Assembly (NCBI GenBank): GCA_015655015.1
Contig: JAATFV010000202.1
Span: 1-52,723 of the forward strand
Length of the DNA: 52,723 nucleotides
Direction: 5' to 3'
Source of the DNA: Chitinophagales bacterium
GTDB lineage: Bacteria > Bacteroidota > Bacteroidia > Chitinophagales > Chitinophagaceae
Below the pieces are notes generated by a model. That model was given only the letters and a program-made list of their open reading frames with translations. It was not told the DNA's origin and did not search any database. Below are positions 41,784 through 49,526 of the stretch, one piece after another. How positions within the stretch are numbered: the first letter of the stretch is position 1; each line of letters starts with the position of its first letter. Position numbers and translations under genes: made by a program.

Positions 41784-43100
41784 TTATGAGAGTACGATGA
41801 TCTTACGGTCTTCTATTTTAAAGTGAATGCCTATCAGCTCCATGATATGGAGAACTTCCGACACATAGGCCGTACGGGGTATCCTGCCAACGATCTCGTC
41901 CCGGGGAATGGCTCCCTGGTAGATAATATCGACGTTATACCAACGGGCGATCTGGCGCATGACGCTTTGCACCGGGGTGCGGTCAAAGTAGTAATAACCG
42001 TCTTTCCAGGCTATGACCGCCCTGGTATTGACGGTCCTGGTCCGGATGTCACCGCCGCGGGTATCGAATTCGCCCTGTTCACCTGGCCGGAGCAGGGAAT
42101 TTTGGTTCCCTTGTTCCATCTGTACGCTGCCTTCCAGCAGGGTGGTCCTCACCGCATTCTCATCTCCATAGGCCATGATATCAAAATGAGTGCCCAGCAC
42201 GCGGGTTGCTGTTTGCCCGGCTTTAACCAGGAAAGGCTTGTTTTTATTCTGTGTTACTTCGAAGTAAGCTTCTCCTGTCAGCTGGACGCTCCTCTCTTTA
42301 TTGGTGAAACTGGTGGGGAAGCGGAGAGAAGATTCTGCATTCAGCCAGACTTTCGTTTCATCAGGCAGGGTAACCTGGTATTGTCCGCCCCGGGGGGTGG
42401 TGATGGTATTGTAGAGGATCGCCCCGGCAGCTGTTCCGGAATTTTTATCTCCCGGATCACCTGTATTATAGGCCAGTTTCCCGCTGTCCAGCTTGATCAC
42501 CTGTATATTGCCCTGCCGGCTTAATACTCCGTTCTGCGCATTGTTCAATACAATTTGTTGTCCGTTGGCCAGGGTCAGAATGGCCTGGTTGGACCCGGGC
42601 GCGATATTCCCGCCTGTCGGGCGGGTATCGGTGATCGTCTGCGGGGCCTTAGAATGTTTTTTAGTGAGGAAAAGAATTCCTCCGCCAGCCAGGGTGAGCG
42701 CCAGGATGGCTGCTGCGCTCCATTTCAGGATCGGGAAAGAGAAGAGGAGGCCACGGCTCCGGTCTGTATAACCCGGACGCGGACTTTGGGACTGGCCTTC
42801 GGATTGTTCGCCGGCTGCTCCTGCCGTTCTATCGACCGACAGGATCCGTTGCAGAACAGACTGCCACTCGGGACTGCCTGGCTGCCAATCGGACTTACCT
42901 GACTGATCCGGTTGAATACCGGGGAGCAGGACAGCCCTCTCTTCGGGTTCGCTTTCCTGCAGGGAACGTATCAGCTCTGACTGTATAAGTTGCTCATATT
43001 CAGAATTCTGTAGTAGACTGGTTAGCTCCTGCTGCTCTTCTTCGGAAAGCAGGCCTACCCGTTGTTGACTTAATAAATAACGAATTTTTTGAGATAGCAT
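41784..43100 (-). CDS. FecR-type anti-sigma factor of PUL B
   Basis: 438 residues. N-terminal cytoplasmic part with several hydrophilic linkers (1-120), one membrane helix at about 127-148 (WSAAAILALTLAGGGILFL), the FecR domain (TPRGGQYQVTLPDETKVWLNAESSLRFP, GEAYFEV, RVLGTHFDIMAY) and the C-terminal DUF4974 region (RTPVQSVMRQIARWYNVDIIY, VSEVLHIMELIGIHFKIE). The sigma gene lies 107 bp upstream. It senses SusC through the STN domain. Confidence 0.94.
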   Translation of the reverse strand: MLSQKIRYLLSQQRVGLLSEEEQQELTSLLQNSEYEQLIQSELIRSLQESEPEERAVLLPGIQPDQSGKSDWQPGSPEWQSVLQRILSVDRTAGAAGEQSEGQSQSPRPGYTDRSRGLLFSFPILKWSAAAILALTLAGGGILFLTKKHSKAPQTITDTRPTGGNIAPGSNQAILTLANGQQIVLNNAQNGVLSRQGNIQVIKLDSGKLAYNTGDPGDKNSGTAAGAILYNTITTPRGGQYQVTLPDETKVWLNAESSLRFPTSFTNKERSVQLTGEAYFEVTQNKNKPFLVKAGQTATRVLGTHFDIMAYGDENAVRTTLLEGSVQMEQGNQNSLLRPGEQGEFDTRGGDIRTRTVNTRAVIAWKDGYYYFDRTPVQSVMRQIARWYNVDIIYQGAIPRDEIVGRIPRTAYVSEVLHIMELIGIHFKIEDRKIIVLS

Positions 43101-43207
43101 AGTAGGTCGGGAGAGTTGTGCCCCCTATAGGAAGAACACCGGGAGCGATATTAGGACTATCGGGTACGAAAATATTTTTTACGTGGGACTGTGAGAGCTG
43201 GGCAGGC

Positions 43208-43780
43208 TCAGAGCCCATGCCCTTTGGCTGCCAGGTATTTTCGGATGAACCCCAGGGAGCTTACCAGGGTATTTTTAACCGTATTAGGGGAGATTCGGAG
43301 GGCTTCGGCGATCTCAGGGATCTTCAGTCCCTCATCCCTGCTCATCTGGTAGATCCTTCTCCGGCGGAGGGGTAACTGGCTGACAGCTTCGGCGATCAGC
43401 CGGCTTACCTCTTTAAAATGAATAAGGTGGAGGGGCGATTGATCCTGGCCGGAGGCTGTTTCCGCTTTCCCAAGATCGGAAAGCCCGTTCTGCCGGCTGC
43501 TTTTTTTCTTTAAATACTTATAACATTCATTGGCGGCGATGGTATAGATCCACGCATGGGGTGTCTGGACCTCTTCCAGTTTGTCCCTGTTCATCCACAA
43601 TCGTATAAAAGTCTCCTGGATGACCTCTTCTGTGTCTTCCGCCGAGCGGGTGAGCTTCATAATATAGGGCTGCAGGTTCCCCAGATAGGCATAAAATAAG
43701 GTAGCGAATGCAGTTTCATCCCCTTGCGCTATTTGCAGTAACAGATTCTTTTCATCTTGCAGAAATGGAGGATAATGCAA
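43208..43780 (-). CDS. ECF sigma-70 factor of PUL B
   Basis: 190 residues. Region 2 (about 20-90) includes AFATLFYAYLGNLQPYI and EEVIQETFIRLWMNRDKL; region 4 (about 125-180) has LPLRRRRIYQMSRDEGLKIPEIAEALRISPNTVKNTLVSSLGFIRKYL. First gene of PUL B and the presumed target of the FecR encoded next. It shares only the family pattern with the PUL A factor, so the two regulons are probably separate. Confidence 0.93.
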   Translation of the reverse strand: MHYPPFLQDEKNLLLQIAQGDETAFATLFYAYLGNLQPYIMKLTRSAEDTEEVIQETFIRLWMNRDKLEEVQTPHAWIYTIAANECYKYLKKKSSRQNGLSDLGKAETASGQDQSPLHLIHFKEVSRLIAEAVSQLPLRRRRIYQMSRDEGLKIPEIAEALRISPNTVKNTLVSSLGFIRKYLAAKGHGL

Positions 43781-43825
43781 CGCAGGCGTATTGTTGAGGC
43801 TGCAAAAGTAGGCAATTGTAGCGTA

Positions 43826-44806
43826 TCATATTCTCCGGTAATAGTTTTTGGTTTGTTCCAGCACCCAAAAAGAATTGTATTTCCCTTTAGGCGTCCGGAT
43901 AAATTTGACATCCACCGGCATATGCTCATCGACAAAGAAGACATCCTTGCCAAAAGATCTTAAGAGGAAAGCCTTATGGGTTTTTGGCGCGGCATGCAGC
44001 CCGTCTTTATCCGTGCTGATCACCACCGTATCTCCTTGCTGACCTATGTACGTTCCTGCGTATTCCTTTAGCCGGGCCGGATCGACAGACACCTCTTTAT
44101 AGGTGAATTTCGTTTGCGCCAGCATCCATTCATAGACACTGTCATTGTTATACGTTCTTTCCCAGCTGTTATGGTCGGCATCCGGATAGACGGTGAACTT
44201 TACCGATGGATTATTCAACCTTGCTGCATTCACCATTTGTGAATCCCGGGCCACCGGCACCACCTGGTCCAGGGCGCCATGAAAACACCATACGGCTGTA
44301 TGGCGCAGCTTCCAGGTTTCTGTCGTATCGCCGCCCCCGCAAATGGGAATTATCGCGGCAAATACCCCGGGATATTTCATAGCGAGCGCCCAGGCGCCAA
44401 AGCCTCCCATGCTAAGCCCGGTCAGATAGATCCTGTTTTCCTCCACCCGGTACTTTTGTTTTATATAAACGAGCAAATGATAGAGATTGTCCGGCTCCCA
44501 GTCGAAAGGATGCTGAGCTTGCGGAGATACAAGGATAAAAGGGAATTTTTTTCCTGCCGCCACTAATTTCGGCGGCCCGTGTGTCTTGACTTTTTCCAGG
44601 TCGGTGCCGCTTTCTCCGCTGCCATGCAGGAAGATCACGAGCGGCCAGTGCTGGGTGCTGTCTTTATCATATCCGTCGGGAAGCGCCAGCAGGTAGTCTG
44701 TTTCACGGATAAATTTTTCCGGCGTTTGTTGTGCAGACGCCGTTAAGCCGTTGGCGCACAACCCGGCAATAAGGAAAAGGAATAAATAGTGTTTTGCCTT
44801 TTGCAT
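43826..44806 (-). CDS. Secreted alpha/beta-hydrolase esterase (PHB-depolymerase/carboxylesterase type)
   Basis: 326 residues from the ATG at 44806, which starts a signal peptide (MQKAKHYLFLFLIAG...SAQ); an earlier in-frame ATG at 44857 would add 17 residues before it. The core has WPLVIFLHGSGESG (oxyanion region), ILVSPQAQ, YLTGLSMGGFGAW (nucleophile Ser), FHGALDQVVPV (Asp) and YPDADHNSW (His), the full catalytic triad. About 85 residues of an extra C-terminal beta-domain follow (YAGTYIGQQGDTVVIS). It lies 45 bp upstream of the sigma gene on the same strand and may serve PUL B by removing ester groups from its ligand. Confidence 0.85.
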   Translation of the reverse strand: MQKAKHYLFLFLIAGLCANGLTASAQQTPEKFIRETDYLLALPDGYDKDSTQHWPLVIFLHGSGESGTDLEKVKTHGPPKLVAAGKKFPFILVSPQAQHPFDWEPDNLYHLLVYIKQKYRVEENRIYLTGLSMGGFGAWALAMKYPGVFAAIIPICGGGDTTETWKLRHTAVWCFHGALDQVVPVARDSQMVNAARLNNPSVKFTVYPDADHNSWERTYNNDSVYEWMLAQTKFTYKEVSVDPARLKEYAGTYIGQQGDTVVISTDKDGLHAAPKTHKAFLLRSFGKDVFFVDEHMPVDVKFIRTPKGKYNSFWVLEQTKNYYRRI

Positions 44807-44877
44807 GGAGTAAATAGAAGTAAGTAGGAAGATAGCAATTTTTTTATTACTTCCCATATTCCAGGTTTAATGCTTTT

Positions 44878-44904
44878 ATATGATGTAAATTCATCATATC
44901 TTTG
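44878..44904 (+). promoter_or_regulatory. Predicted promoter with overlapping palindromic operator
   Basis: ATATGATG (44878-44885) and CATCATAT (44892-44899) form a perfect 8-bp inverted repeat with a 6-bp centre. TATCTTTG (44897-44904) matches the -7 consensus TAnnTTTG and overlaps the right arm. A further half-site ATCATAT lies at 44941-44947, over the start of the next gene. The -33 region is only TTTTA. Confidence 0.55.
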
Positions 44905-44945
44905 AGTGCAAACCTATTTTCCATGCCTGTCATTCACCACATCAT

Positions 44946-45770
44946 ATGAAAAATATGCCCGTCCTCCCCTTCGGACTGCTTTTGCTCTGTATCACACAAA
45001 TCGGGTGCGTCCAATTAAAGGAAGTGTTTGCCTTTACGGAAACTTCTCAAAAAGCCCTGGAAAGCGATCATCAGATCGGTTATGGATATGCTGACTATTG
45101 TTTTGATTCCTGCTATTTATATAATGTCTCCGGCCAACAGTTAGTGGATTTTGACTGCAACTGCGGTAATGCGGAAGTTTATGACTCGCTGATCAAAAAC
45201 GAGTACAGGATCCTGGGTGAATATTTTGCCGCGTTGGGCAAACTGGCTGGCGCCAAATCAACCATTAATTTCGCGCCTATAGGAACGGCGGTTGCGGCGG
45301 GGACTTATGGCAGCCTGACGATCACCTCTACTGAATCAAGCGTGGTCAACGCCCTGGCAACGGCTGCTACGGACCTGTTCACGACAAAGTATAAATCAAA
45401 GAAAATAAAAGAAATTATTGTCACCTGCCATGACACGCTTTCTGTCGCGATGGAGCTCCTGAAGCTGCATATCGACAATTTGAAAAGCATGATCGAACTT
45501 ATGAGGCTGAAGGTGCAGCAGCGATGCGACCTCCTGATGGCAAAAACTCCGACAGATGCGGAGAAATGGACAATTGTATATACGTATAAACAAAAGATCA
45601 AACAGCTTGGGCAGATCACTGCGTCCTATAATAAAAGATACCAGTCCCTGGATAAGATCCAACAAGGTCACACCACGCTGTATGAAAATATAAATGACCT
45701 GAACTCCCAAGCCCTTAAAAAAAGGATCCTCGATCTGGCCTATAACATTATTTACCTTTCTAACAATTAA
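44946..45770 (+). CDS. Putative lipoprotein of unknown function, first gene of a two-gene unit
   Basis: 274 residues. The N-terminus is a signal sequence ending in IGC (Cys21; the -3 residue is Gln, so the lipobox is not canonical). Cys52-x3-Cys56 and Cys71-x-Cys73 could form disulphides in the periplasm. Residues 105-145 are small and hydrophobic (INFAPIGTAVAAGTYGSLTIT and ALATAATDLFTTK), the length of a membrane-inserting hairpin. Residues 150-265 are predicted long amphipathic helices with coiled-coil character (VAMELLKLHIDNLKSMIELMRLKVQQ). I recognise no family. The next gene begins 10 bp downstream. Together they could be a membrane-acting pair, such as a surface toxin or stress complex, but this is a guess. 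Confidence 0.6.
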   Translation: MKNMPVLPFGLLLLCITQIGCVQLKEVFAFTETSQKALESDHQIGYGYADYCFDSCYLYNVSGQQLVDFDCNCGNAEVYDSLIKNEYRILGEYFAALGKLAGAKSTINFAPIGTAVAAGTYGSLTITSTESSVVNALATAATDLFTTKYKSKKIKEIIVTCHDTLSVAMELLKLHIDNLKSMIELMRLKVQQRCDLLMAKTPTDAEKWTIVYTYKQKIKQLGQITASYNKRYQSLDKIQQGHTTLYENINDLNSQALKKRILDLAYNIIYLSNN

Positions 45771-45780
45771 TAACTGAGAC

Positions 45781-46176
45781 ATGGGTACAGTAAACGATGC
45801 CATTTTCGCCAATAAGCTGGGCCATTTTTACCTGGCCTTTGCACAGGGATTGGGTGATTATCTGCATACCCATATCGGCCATCTGCCCCAGGATAGGATC
45901 CGCGTTCTGTCTGACGAACAGACCAGGATCATTACCTATGCCAATACTTTTTTTTCGCTCTCGGACAAGATCGCGTTCGAACAATCGGATACATATTTTA
46001 AAAAGGTATCGGACTCCATCGATGCCATCAATGCCGCCATTAAAAAAATGGACGATATCAATAAGGTGATCATTATTTCTTCGGGAGTGATTACCCTGGC
46101 GGCTGCGATCGTCACGCAGAATGGCGGGGGAATTGTCAGCTCTTTGCAAACGATCATCGGCGCTGCGAAGGGGTGA
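45781..46176 (+). CDS. Small protein of unknown function with a C-terminal membrane segment
   Basis: 131 residues without a signal peptide. Residues 1-95 are helical and hydrophilic (FANKLGHFYLAFAQGLGDYLHTHIGHLP, DTYFKKVSDSIDAINAAIKKMDDINK). Residues 96-120 form one hydrophobic helix (VIIISSGVITLAAAIVTQNGGGIV), followed by a short tail ending in AAKG. That design is of a tail-anchored or membrane-inserting helical protein. It is encoded 10 bp after the unknown lipoprotein and ends 31 bp from the convergent ParA-like gene. No family recognised. Confidence 0.6.
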   Translation: MGTVNDAIFANKLGHFYLAFAQGLGDYLHTHIGHLPQDRIRVLSDEQTRIITYANTFFSLSDKIAFEQSDTYFKKVSDSIDAINAAIKKMDDINKVIIISSGVITLAAAIVTQNGGGIVSSLQTIIGAAKG

Positions 46177-46207
46177 GGCGGCTATAAGCAGAACGCCGGG
46201 GGATAAT

Positions 46208-47179
46208 TTATTTACAGACTGATAATATTTTTTCTGTCAATACTTTGAAATCTTCATAACTTTTTTGAACTGCATAAAGATGGGCGCCTATGGCTCCATC
46301 TGCCGGTTTAAGGAGAAAGATCGGCTTATGTGCTTCCATTGACATGGGGGCAAGGCTTCTATAATGTTTTAAAAGAGCAATGCAATACTTGTCTTCTTCA
46401 ACGGATTTGACAACGGGATCATTGCCCAATACGTATTTAGCAAATACTGCAGGGATTCTATTGGCCCATTTGAGGTATGATTTTACCGGTCTGCTTTCCT
46501 GGGCAGAGTATTGCATTACAATATAACCGCACGGAGAAGCAGCCTTATCAGGAATTTTAAATGAAATATTTGAAGGCTGCATCTCTTGTCGTTGTACCCA
46601 TTGCTTTTTCCATGCGCTTAACGTAATCCCTAAATTTTTAATCCCCTGAATTGAGAACAAATCAGAAGCTACAGGCATAATTATATAGTCTGAGCTGATA
46701 GTAACAGCACGATTTATCGCACCTAAATTCGGGCCTACATCAATTAGAACTATTTCTGAACCTGACCGGGAAACAGCGTCATTAATAATAGTGTTGAATA
46801 TAGATGTTAGTCTGAATGAATAGCTTTCCCCGTTAAGGCATTTTAGCCAGGCATCACTTAAACTATCTTCAAAAGCAGATAATGACAAATTGCCCAGGAT
46901 AAGACCCAGATTATCCGTTATTACTTCAATATGTACCGGTTTATAAGGATCTCCCGAAACTACCGGATTGATTGAATCAAGAATGGTGATGGGTAACTCA
47001 TTTTCATAGATCTCCTCCAGTCTTTCAGGGCTTAGGAACATGGAGGTAAGATTGGACTGATGGTCGAGATCTACTGCCAGGGTTTTAATACCCAACTCTG
47101 AAAGCATCCAGGCGACATGATAAACTGTAGTGGTTTTCCCTACTCCTCCCTTGTTATTAAAGAAAATTATTGACCTCAT
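46208..47179 (-). CDS. ParA/Soj-like ATPase
   Basis: 323 residues. The deviant Walker A is NNKGGVGKTTT (8-18) with both signature lysines (Lys10, Lys15). LAVDLDHQSNLT is the A' region and VLIDVGPNLG the Walker B. The C-terminal half has no ParB-interaction motif that I can see, and no ParB or parS-like repeat lies nearby, so a plasmid or chromosome partition role is not supported. It is the third gene of a same-strand trio, one base after the AlbA-2 gene stop, and so is probably co-translated. Its DNA looks more A/T-rich than the flanking PUL genes. Confidence 0.85.
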   Translation of the reverse strand: MRSIIFFNNKGGVGKTTTVYHVAWMLSELGIKTLAVDLDHQSNLTSMFLSPERLEEIYENELPITILDSINPVVSGDPYKPVHIEVITDNLGLILGNLSLSAFEDSLSDAWLKCLNGESYSFRLTSIFNTIINDAVSRSGSEIVLIDVGPNLGAINRAVTISSDYIIMPVASDLFSIQGIKNLGITLSAWKKQWVQRQEMQPSNISFKIPDKAASPCGYIVMQYSAQESRPVKSYLKWANRIPAVFAKYVLGNDPVVKSVEEDKYCIALLKHYRSLAPMSMEAHKPIFLLKPADGAIGAHLYAVQKSYEDFKVLTEKILSVCK

Positions 47180-47180
47180 A

Positions 47181-48377
47181 TTACCATTCTTTGTTTATTG
47201 GGATAGTTACTTTAAACTTAGTTACAAGTTTGATGTCGAATTCAGGTTTGCCATTTCCACTTTTCTCCAACTCATCAATAGCCCTGGTAATGCCATAGTT
47301 AAACCTGTTGACATAACCTAATCGTTTCATCGATTCCGCAATCACTACGTTTCTGTAGTCACTCGCATTGGGGAAGTTATCCACCGTTACATCGCCGTAT
47401 AAACCTCCGGGATTAATAATTTCTATTCGATCGCTGAATTCATAAATATAAATGGGCGAATTAGATTCGTAACTCCGATGCATGACGGCATTCATAACAA
47501 GCTCTCTTAGCGACCAGTAGGGGTAATTACGTATCTGTCTTTCCTGAAAGCTATTGCCTTTTACAGGTCGTTCTTTAATAATATTATTTTTTATGAAATC
47601 ATCTAAAACTTTCAATTCCGTTACATAAGCCCCCGAGAACTGTTTTTCAAATTCTACATTCGAAATCATATCCGTTCCTTCGAATTTAATGTATTGAATA
47701 TAGGCTCCTGGCAGTTGAAATAAAGTATTGGTTCCAAACAAAAGGATCCCTGCATTGGTAGGGCACTTCTCCTTTAAGTCATAAAATCTAAGAGAAGCAA
47801 GTTGTTCTTCGGCACTTCTCCCGTTTTGCCTGATTGTCTCTTCGTCAATAGCCAAAGGTAAATATACAAGCAGGAAATATTCCATGCTAAGATCCGCTAT
47901 GGTAGAACCCAAAGCGGGAACTAAATCAAAAGTTTTAGCATATGCTGCTCTTCTTTCAATTAATATATGCTCTTCTGCTACGGTTGCTTTCCCTTTTCGG
48001 GGGCCTATTCTTATCCAACATCTTCCATCATATCTTACCGGCGGATATAAGGAAGGTTTCACTTCGACCACAACTACTTCTCCTGCCGGGAATCTAAAAA
48101 CAGGGCTTACTACTAATGAAGGTTGTGGTAGAACATTGCCGTTTGTTTTTACATTCCCTACTTTTTGTAACTCTTCATCTGTCCACGTCATTCCGGCCAA
48201 TGCTCCATCATCATTTACTCCTAATAAAATATACCCGGGCTGTTTGTGGTTGGGGAAATCATTGGCTAATGCGCAAACAGCAGGTCCTAATTTATCTTCT
48301 CTTACAGAAATGGTTCTTTCGATTAAGTCTGATTCCATATCTGCTAAAAGCGCTTCCAATTTATCTTCTGTCAGCAT
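47181..48377 (-). CDS. AlbA-2 (Schlafen-like) domain ATP-binding protein
   Basis: 398 residues. Residues 12-140 match the AlbA-2 putative nucleic-acid-binding domain (ERTISVREDKLGPAVCALANDFPNHKQPGYILLGVNDDGALAG, then VVVVEVKPSLYPPVRYDGRCWIRIG). Residues 285-390 are a GHKL-type ATPase: LRELVMNAVMHRSY is the N box and IEIINPGGLYG the G1 box. Such proteins (COG2865 type) are widespread, with few known functions; some are helicase- or regulator-like. It begins 25 bp after the XRE gene on the same strand. Base composition is A/T-rich, suggesting transfer. Confidence 0.87.
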   Translation of the reverse strand: MLTEDKLEALLADMESDLIERTISVREDKLGPAVCALANDFPNHKQPGYILLGVNDDGALAGMTWTDEELQKVGNVKTNGNVLPQPSLVVSPVFRFPAGEVVVVEVKPSLYPPVRYDGRCWIRIGPRKGKATVAEEHILIERRAAYAKTFDLVPALGSTIADLSMEYFLLVYLPLAIDEETIRQNGRSAEEQLASLRFYDLKEKCPTNAGILLFGTNTLFQLPGAYIQYIKFEGTDMISNVEFEKQFSGAYVTELKVLDDFIKNNIIKERPVKGNSFQERQIRNYPYWSLRELVMNAVMHRSYESNSPIYIYEFSDRIEIINPGGLYGDVTVDNFPNASDYRNVVIAESMKRLGYVNRFNYGITRAIDELEKSGNGKPEFDIKLVTKFKVTIPINKEW

Positions 48378-48402
48378 CTCAACTATTTTAAATGTATTTC
48401 TT

Positions 48403-48708
48403 TTACTTTCCTTTTTTCTTTTTAAACAGTTCGATTTTTTTGCCTGCCTCTTTCAGCGCCTGTGAAGCCAATGCTTCATCTTGTATTTCGGAGGCTATTT
48501 TATCACTTAACCAGGCTAAAAGCAGTTCATCCGGATTGATTCCATAGTAAGCGGCAAAGGCTATTACTTGTTCCTTATTAGGCTTGCGTTCATCTCTTTC
48601 AAATTTACTTAGTAATGCGGTATCCATTTCCAACACTGCCGCCACTTGCCTTAATAAAAGCTTTTTGGCCTCTCGCTGCTGTCTTAATATTTGTCCCAGT
48701 GTATTCAA
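48403..48708 (-). CDS. XRE-family helix-turn-helix regulator
   Basis: 101 residues starting with TTG at 48708; stops lie in frame directly upstream and the next Met is inside the helix-turn-helix, so TTG is needed. The HTH is at 7-62 (LGQILRQQREAKKLLLRQVAAVLEMDTALLSKFERDERKPNKEQVIAFAAYYGIN). The C-terminal helices (65-95) end in a Lys-rich tail. It is the first gene of the XRE / AlbA-2 / ParA unit and probably controls its own promoter through the operator at 48718-48743. Confidence 0.85.
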   Translation of the reverse strand: MNTLGQILRQQREAKKLLLRQVAAVLEMDTALLSKFERDERKPNKEQVIAFAAYYGINPDELLLAWLSDKIASEIQDEALASQALKEAGKKIELFKKKKGK

Positions 48709-48717
48709 TGGTCATTA

Positions 48718-48746
48718 ATTTGACTTGTCTAAATTTGTCAAATATA
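48718..48746 (-). promoter_or_regulatory. Predicted promoter and operator of the XRE / AlbA-2 / ParA unit
   Basis: ATTTGAC (48718-48724) and GTCAAAT (48737-48743) are a perfect 7-bp inverted repeat. On the minus strand TATATTTG (48746-48739) fits TAnnTTTG and overlaps the repeat, 31 bp before the TTG start. Binding of the XRE protein here would block its own transcription. Confidence 0.55.
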
Positions 48747-48854
48747 AGCAAATATCCTAAATCTTTAATTTAAACCCCAGGTATAATTGTTCTGCCTCTG
48801 CCGATCGCTAAAACTATTGCCAGGAGGACACCGTTGAGTAATAATTTTTTAACA

Positions 48855-48883
48855 TTGCGGGATCGGCAGCCTGATTACTTTTG
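48855..48883 (+). promoter_or_regulatory. Predicted promoter of the third sigma factor gene
   Basis: TTG (48855-48857), 18 bp, TACTTTTG (48876-48883), the same spacing as the ceramide promoter. The start site would fall near 48890, so the message from ATG 48892 would be almost leaderless. The spacer contains GATCGGCAG (48861-48869), whose exact inverted copy CTGCCGATC lies at 48798-48806. Confidence 0.55.
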
Positions 48884-48891
48884 TCTCCGCT

Positions 48892-49467
48892 ATGAAGGAG
48901 GAATTGACGCTGAGTGTCGCAATCGACCAGTTGCGCTCAGGAAACCAGGACGCGTTTACGCATATTTATCATCTCTTTTTTACCAAATTCCGTAACTACT
49001 TCCATTTTTATACGGCCAGGCACGATATTGCCGAAGAACTGACCCATGATATCTTCCTCAAGCTCTGGGTATTTCATGAAAAACTTCCCCCCGGAGTGGA
49101 TATAGAATCCTACCTTTTTATAATGGCCCGGAATTGCCTTTACAATCATTTAAAGCGGAAAAGAAAAGAGTACACCGTTCATCAAACCGTCATGGCCCGG
49201 GAGCCAATTGTGACCGATCCTGCGGTACAGCAGGCTTATCAGCAGACCCTGGAAGAATATCACGCCTGTCTCAACGAACTCGACGAAGAGCACCGGACCA
49301 TCTTTCTGTTAAGCCGGGAAGAAGGACTGACCAACCAGCAGATCGCAGAGCAGCTGGGCATCTCTTATAAGATGGTGAGACGGAAAATGGAAACCATCCT
49401 TAAGATGATGAGAAGCCAGCTCCAGCCGCTTTCTTTCATTATCCTTACTTTGTTAATATTAGCTTAA
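48892..49467 (+). CDS. ECF sigma-70 factor, third module
   Basis: 191 residues. Region 2 (about 20-85) has AFTHIYHLFFTKFRNYFHFYTARHDIAEELTHDIFLKLW; region 4 (about 120-175) has LDEEHRTIFLLSREEGLTNQQIAEQLGISYKMVRRKMETILKMM. It ends in a hydrophobic tail (LSFIILTLLILA), a feature seen in several Bacteroidota PUL sigma factors. Followed by FecR and a TonB receptor with an STN domain. Confidence 0.92.
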   Translation: MKEELTLSVAIDQLRSGNQDAFTHIYHLFFTKFRNYFHFYTARHDIAEELTHDIFLKLWVFHEKLPPGVDIESYLFIMARNCLYNHLKRKRKEYTVHQTVMAREPIVTDPAVQQAYQQTLEEYHACLNELDEEHRTIFLLSREEGLTNQQIAEQLGISYKMVRRKMETILKMMRSQLQPLSFIILTLLILA

Positions 49468-49526
49468 CATAGGTAGGGGGGGCATCGCCTTTCTCCGGTT
49501 GTTTTCATTGTATAAAGCAACGCTGA

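Noticed and set aside
41584..41826. Small gene of 80 codons between susC and fecR of PUL B
   Set aside because: It starts inside the terminator hairpin, overlaps the end of fecR and has no plausible start context or features.
46208..47179. Plasmid-type partition locus or replication origin
   Set aside because: Only a ParA-like ATPase is present; no ParB, parS-like repeats, iterons or replication gene can be seen nearby.
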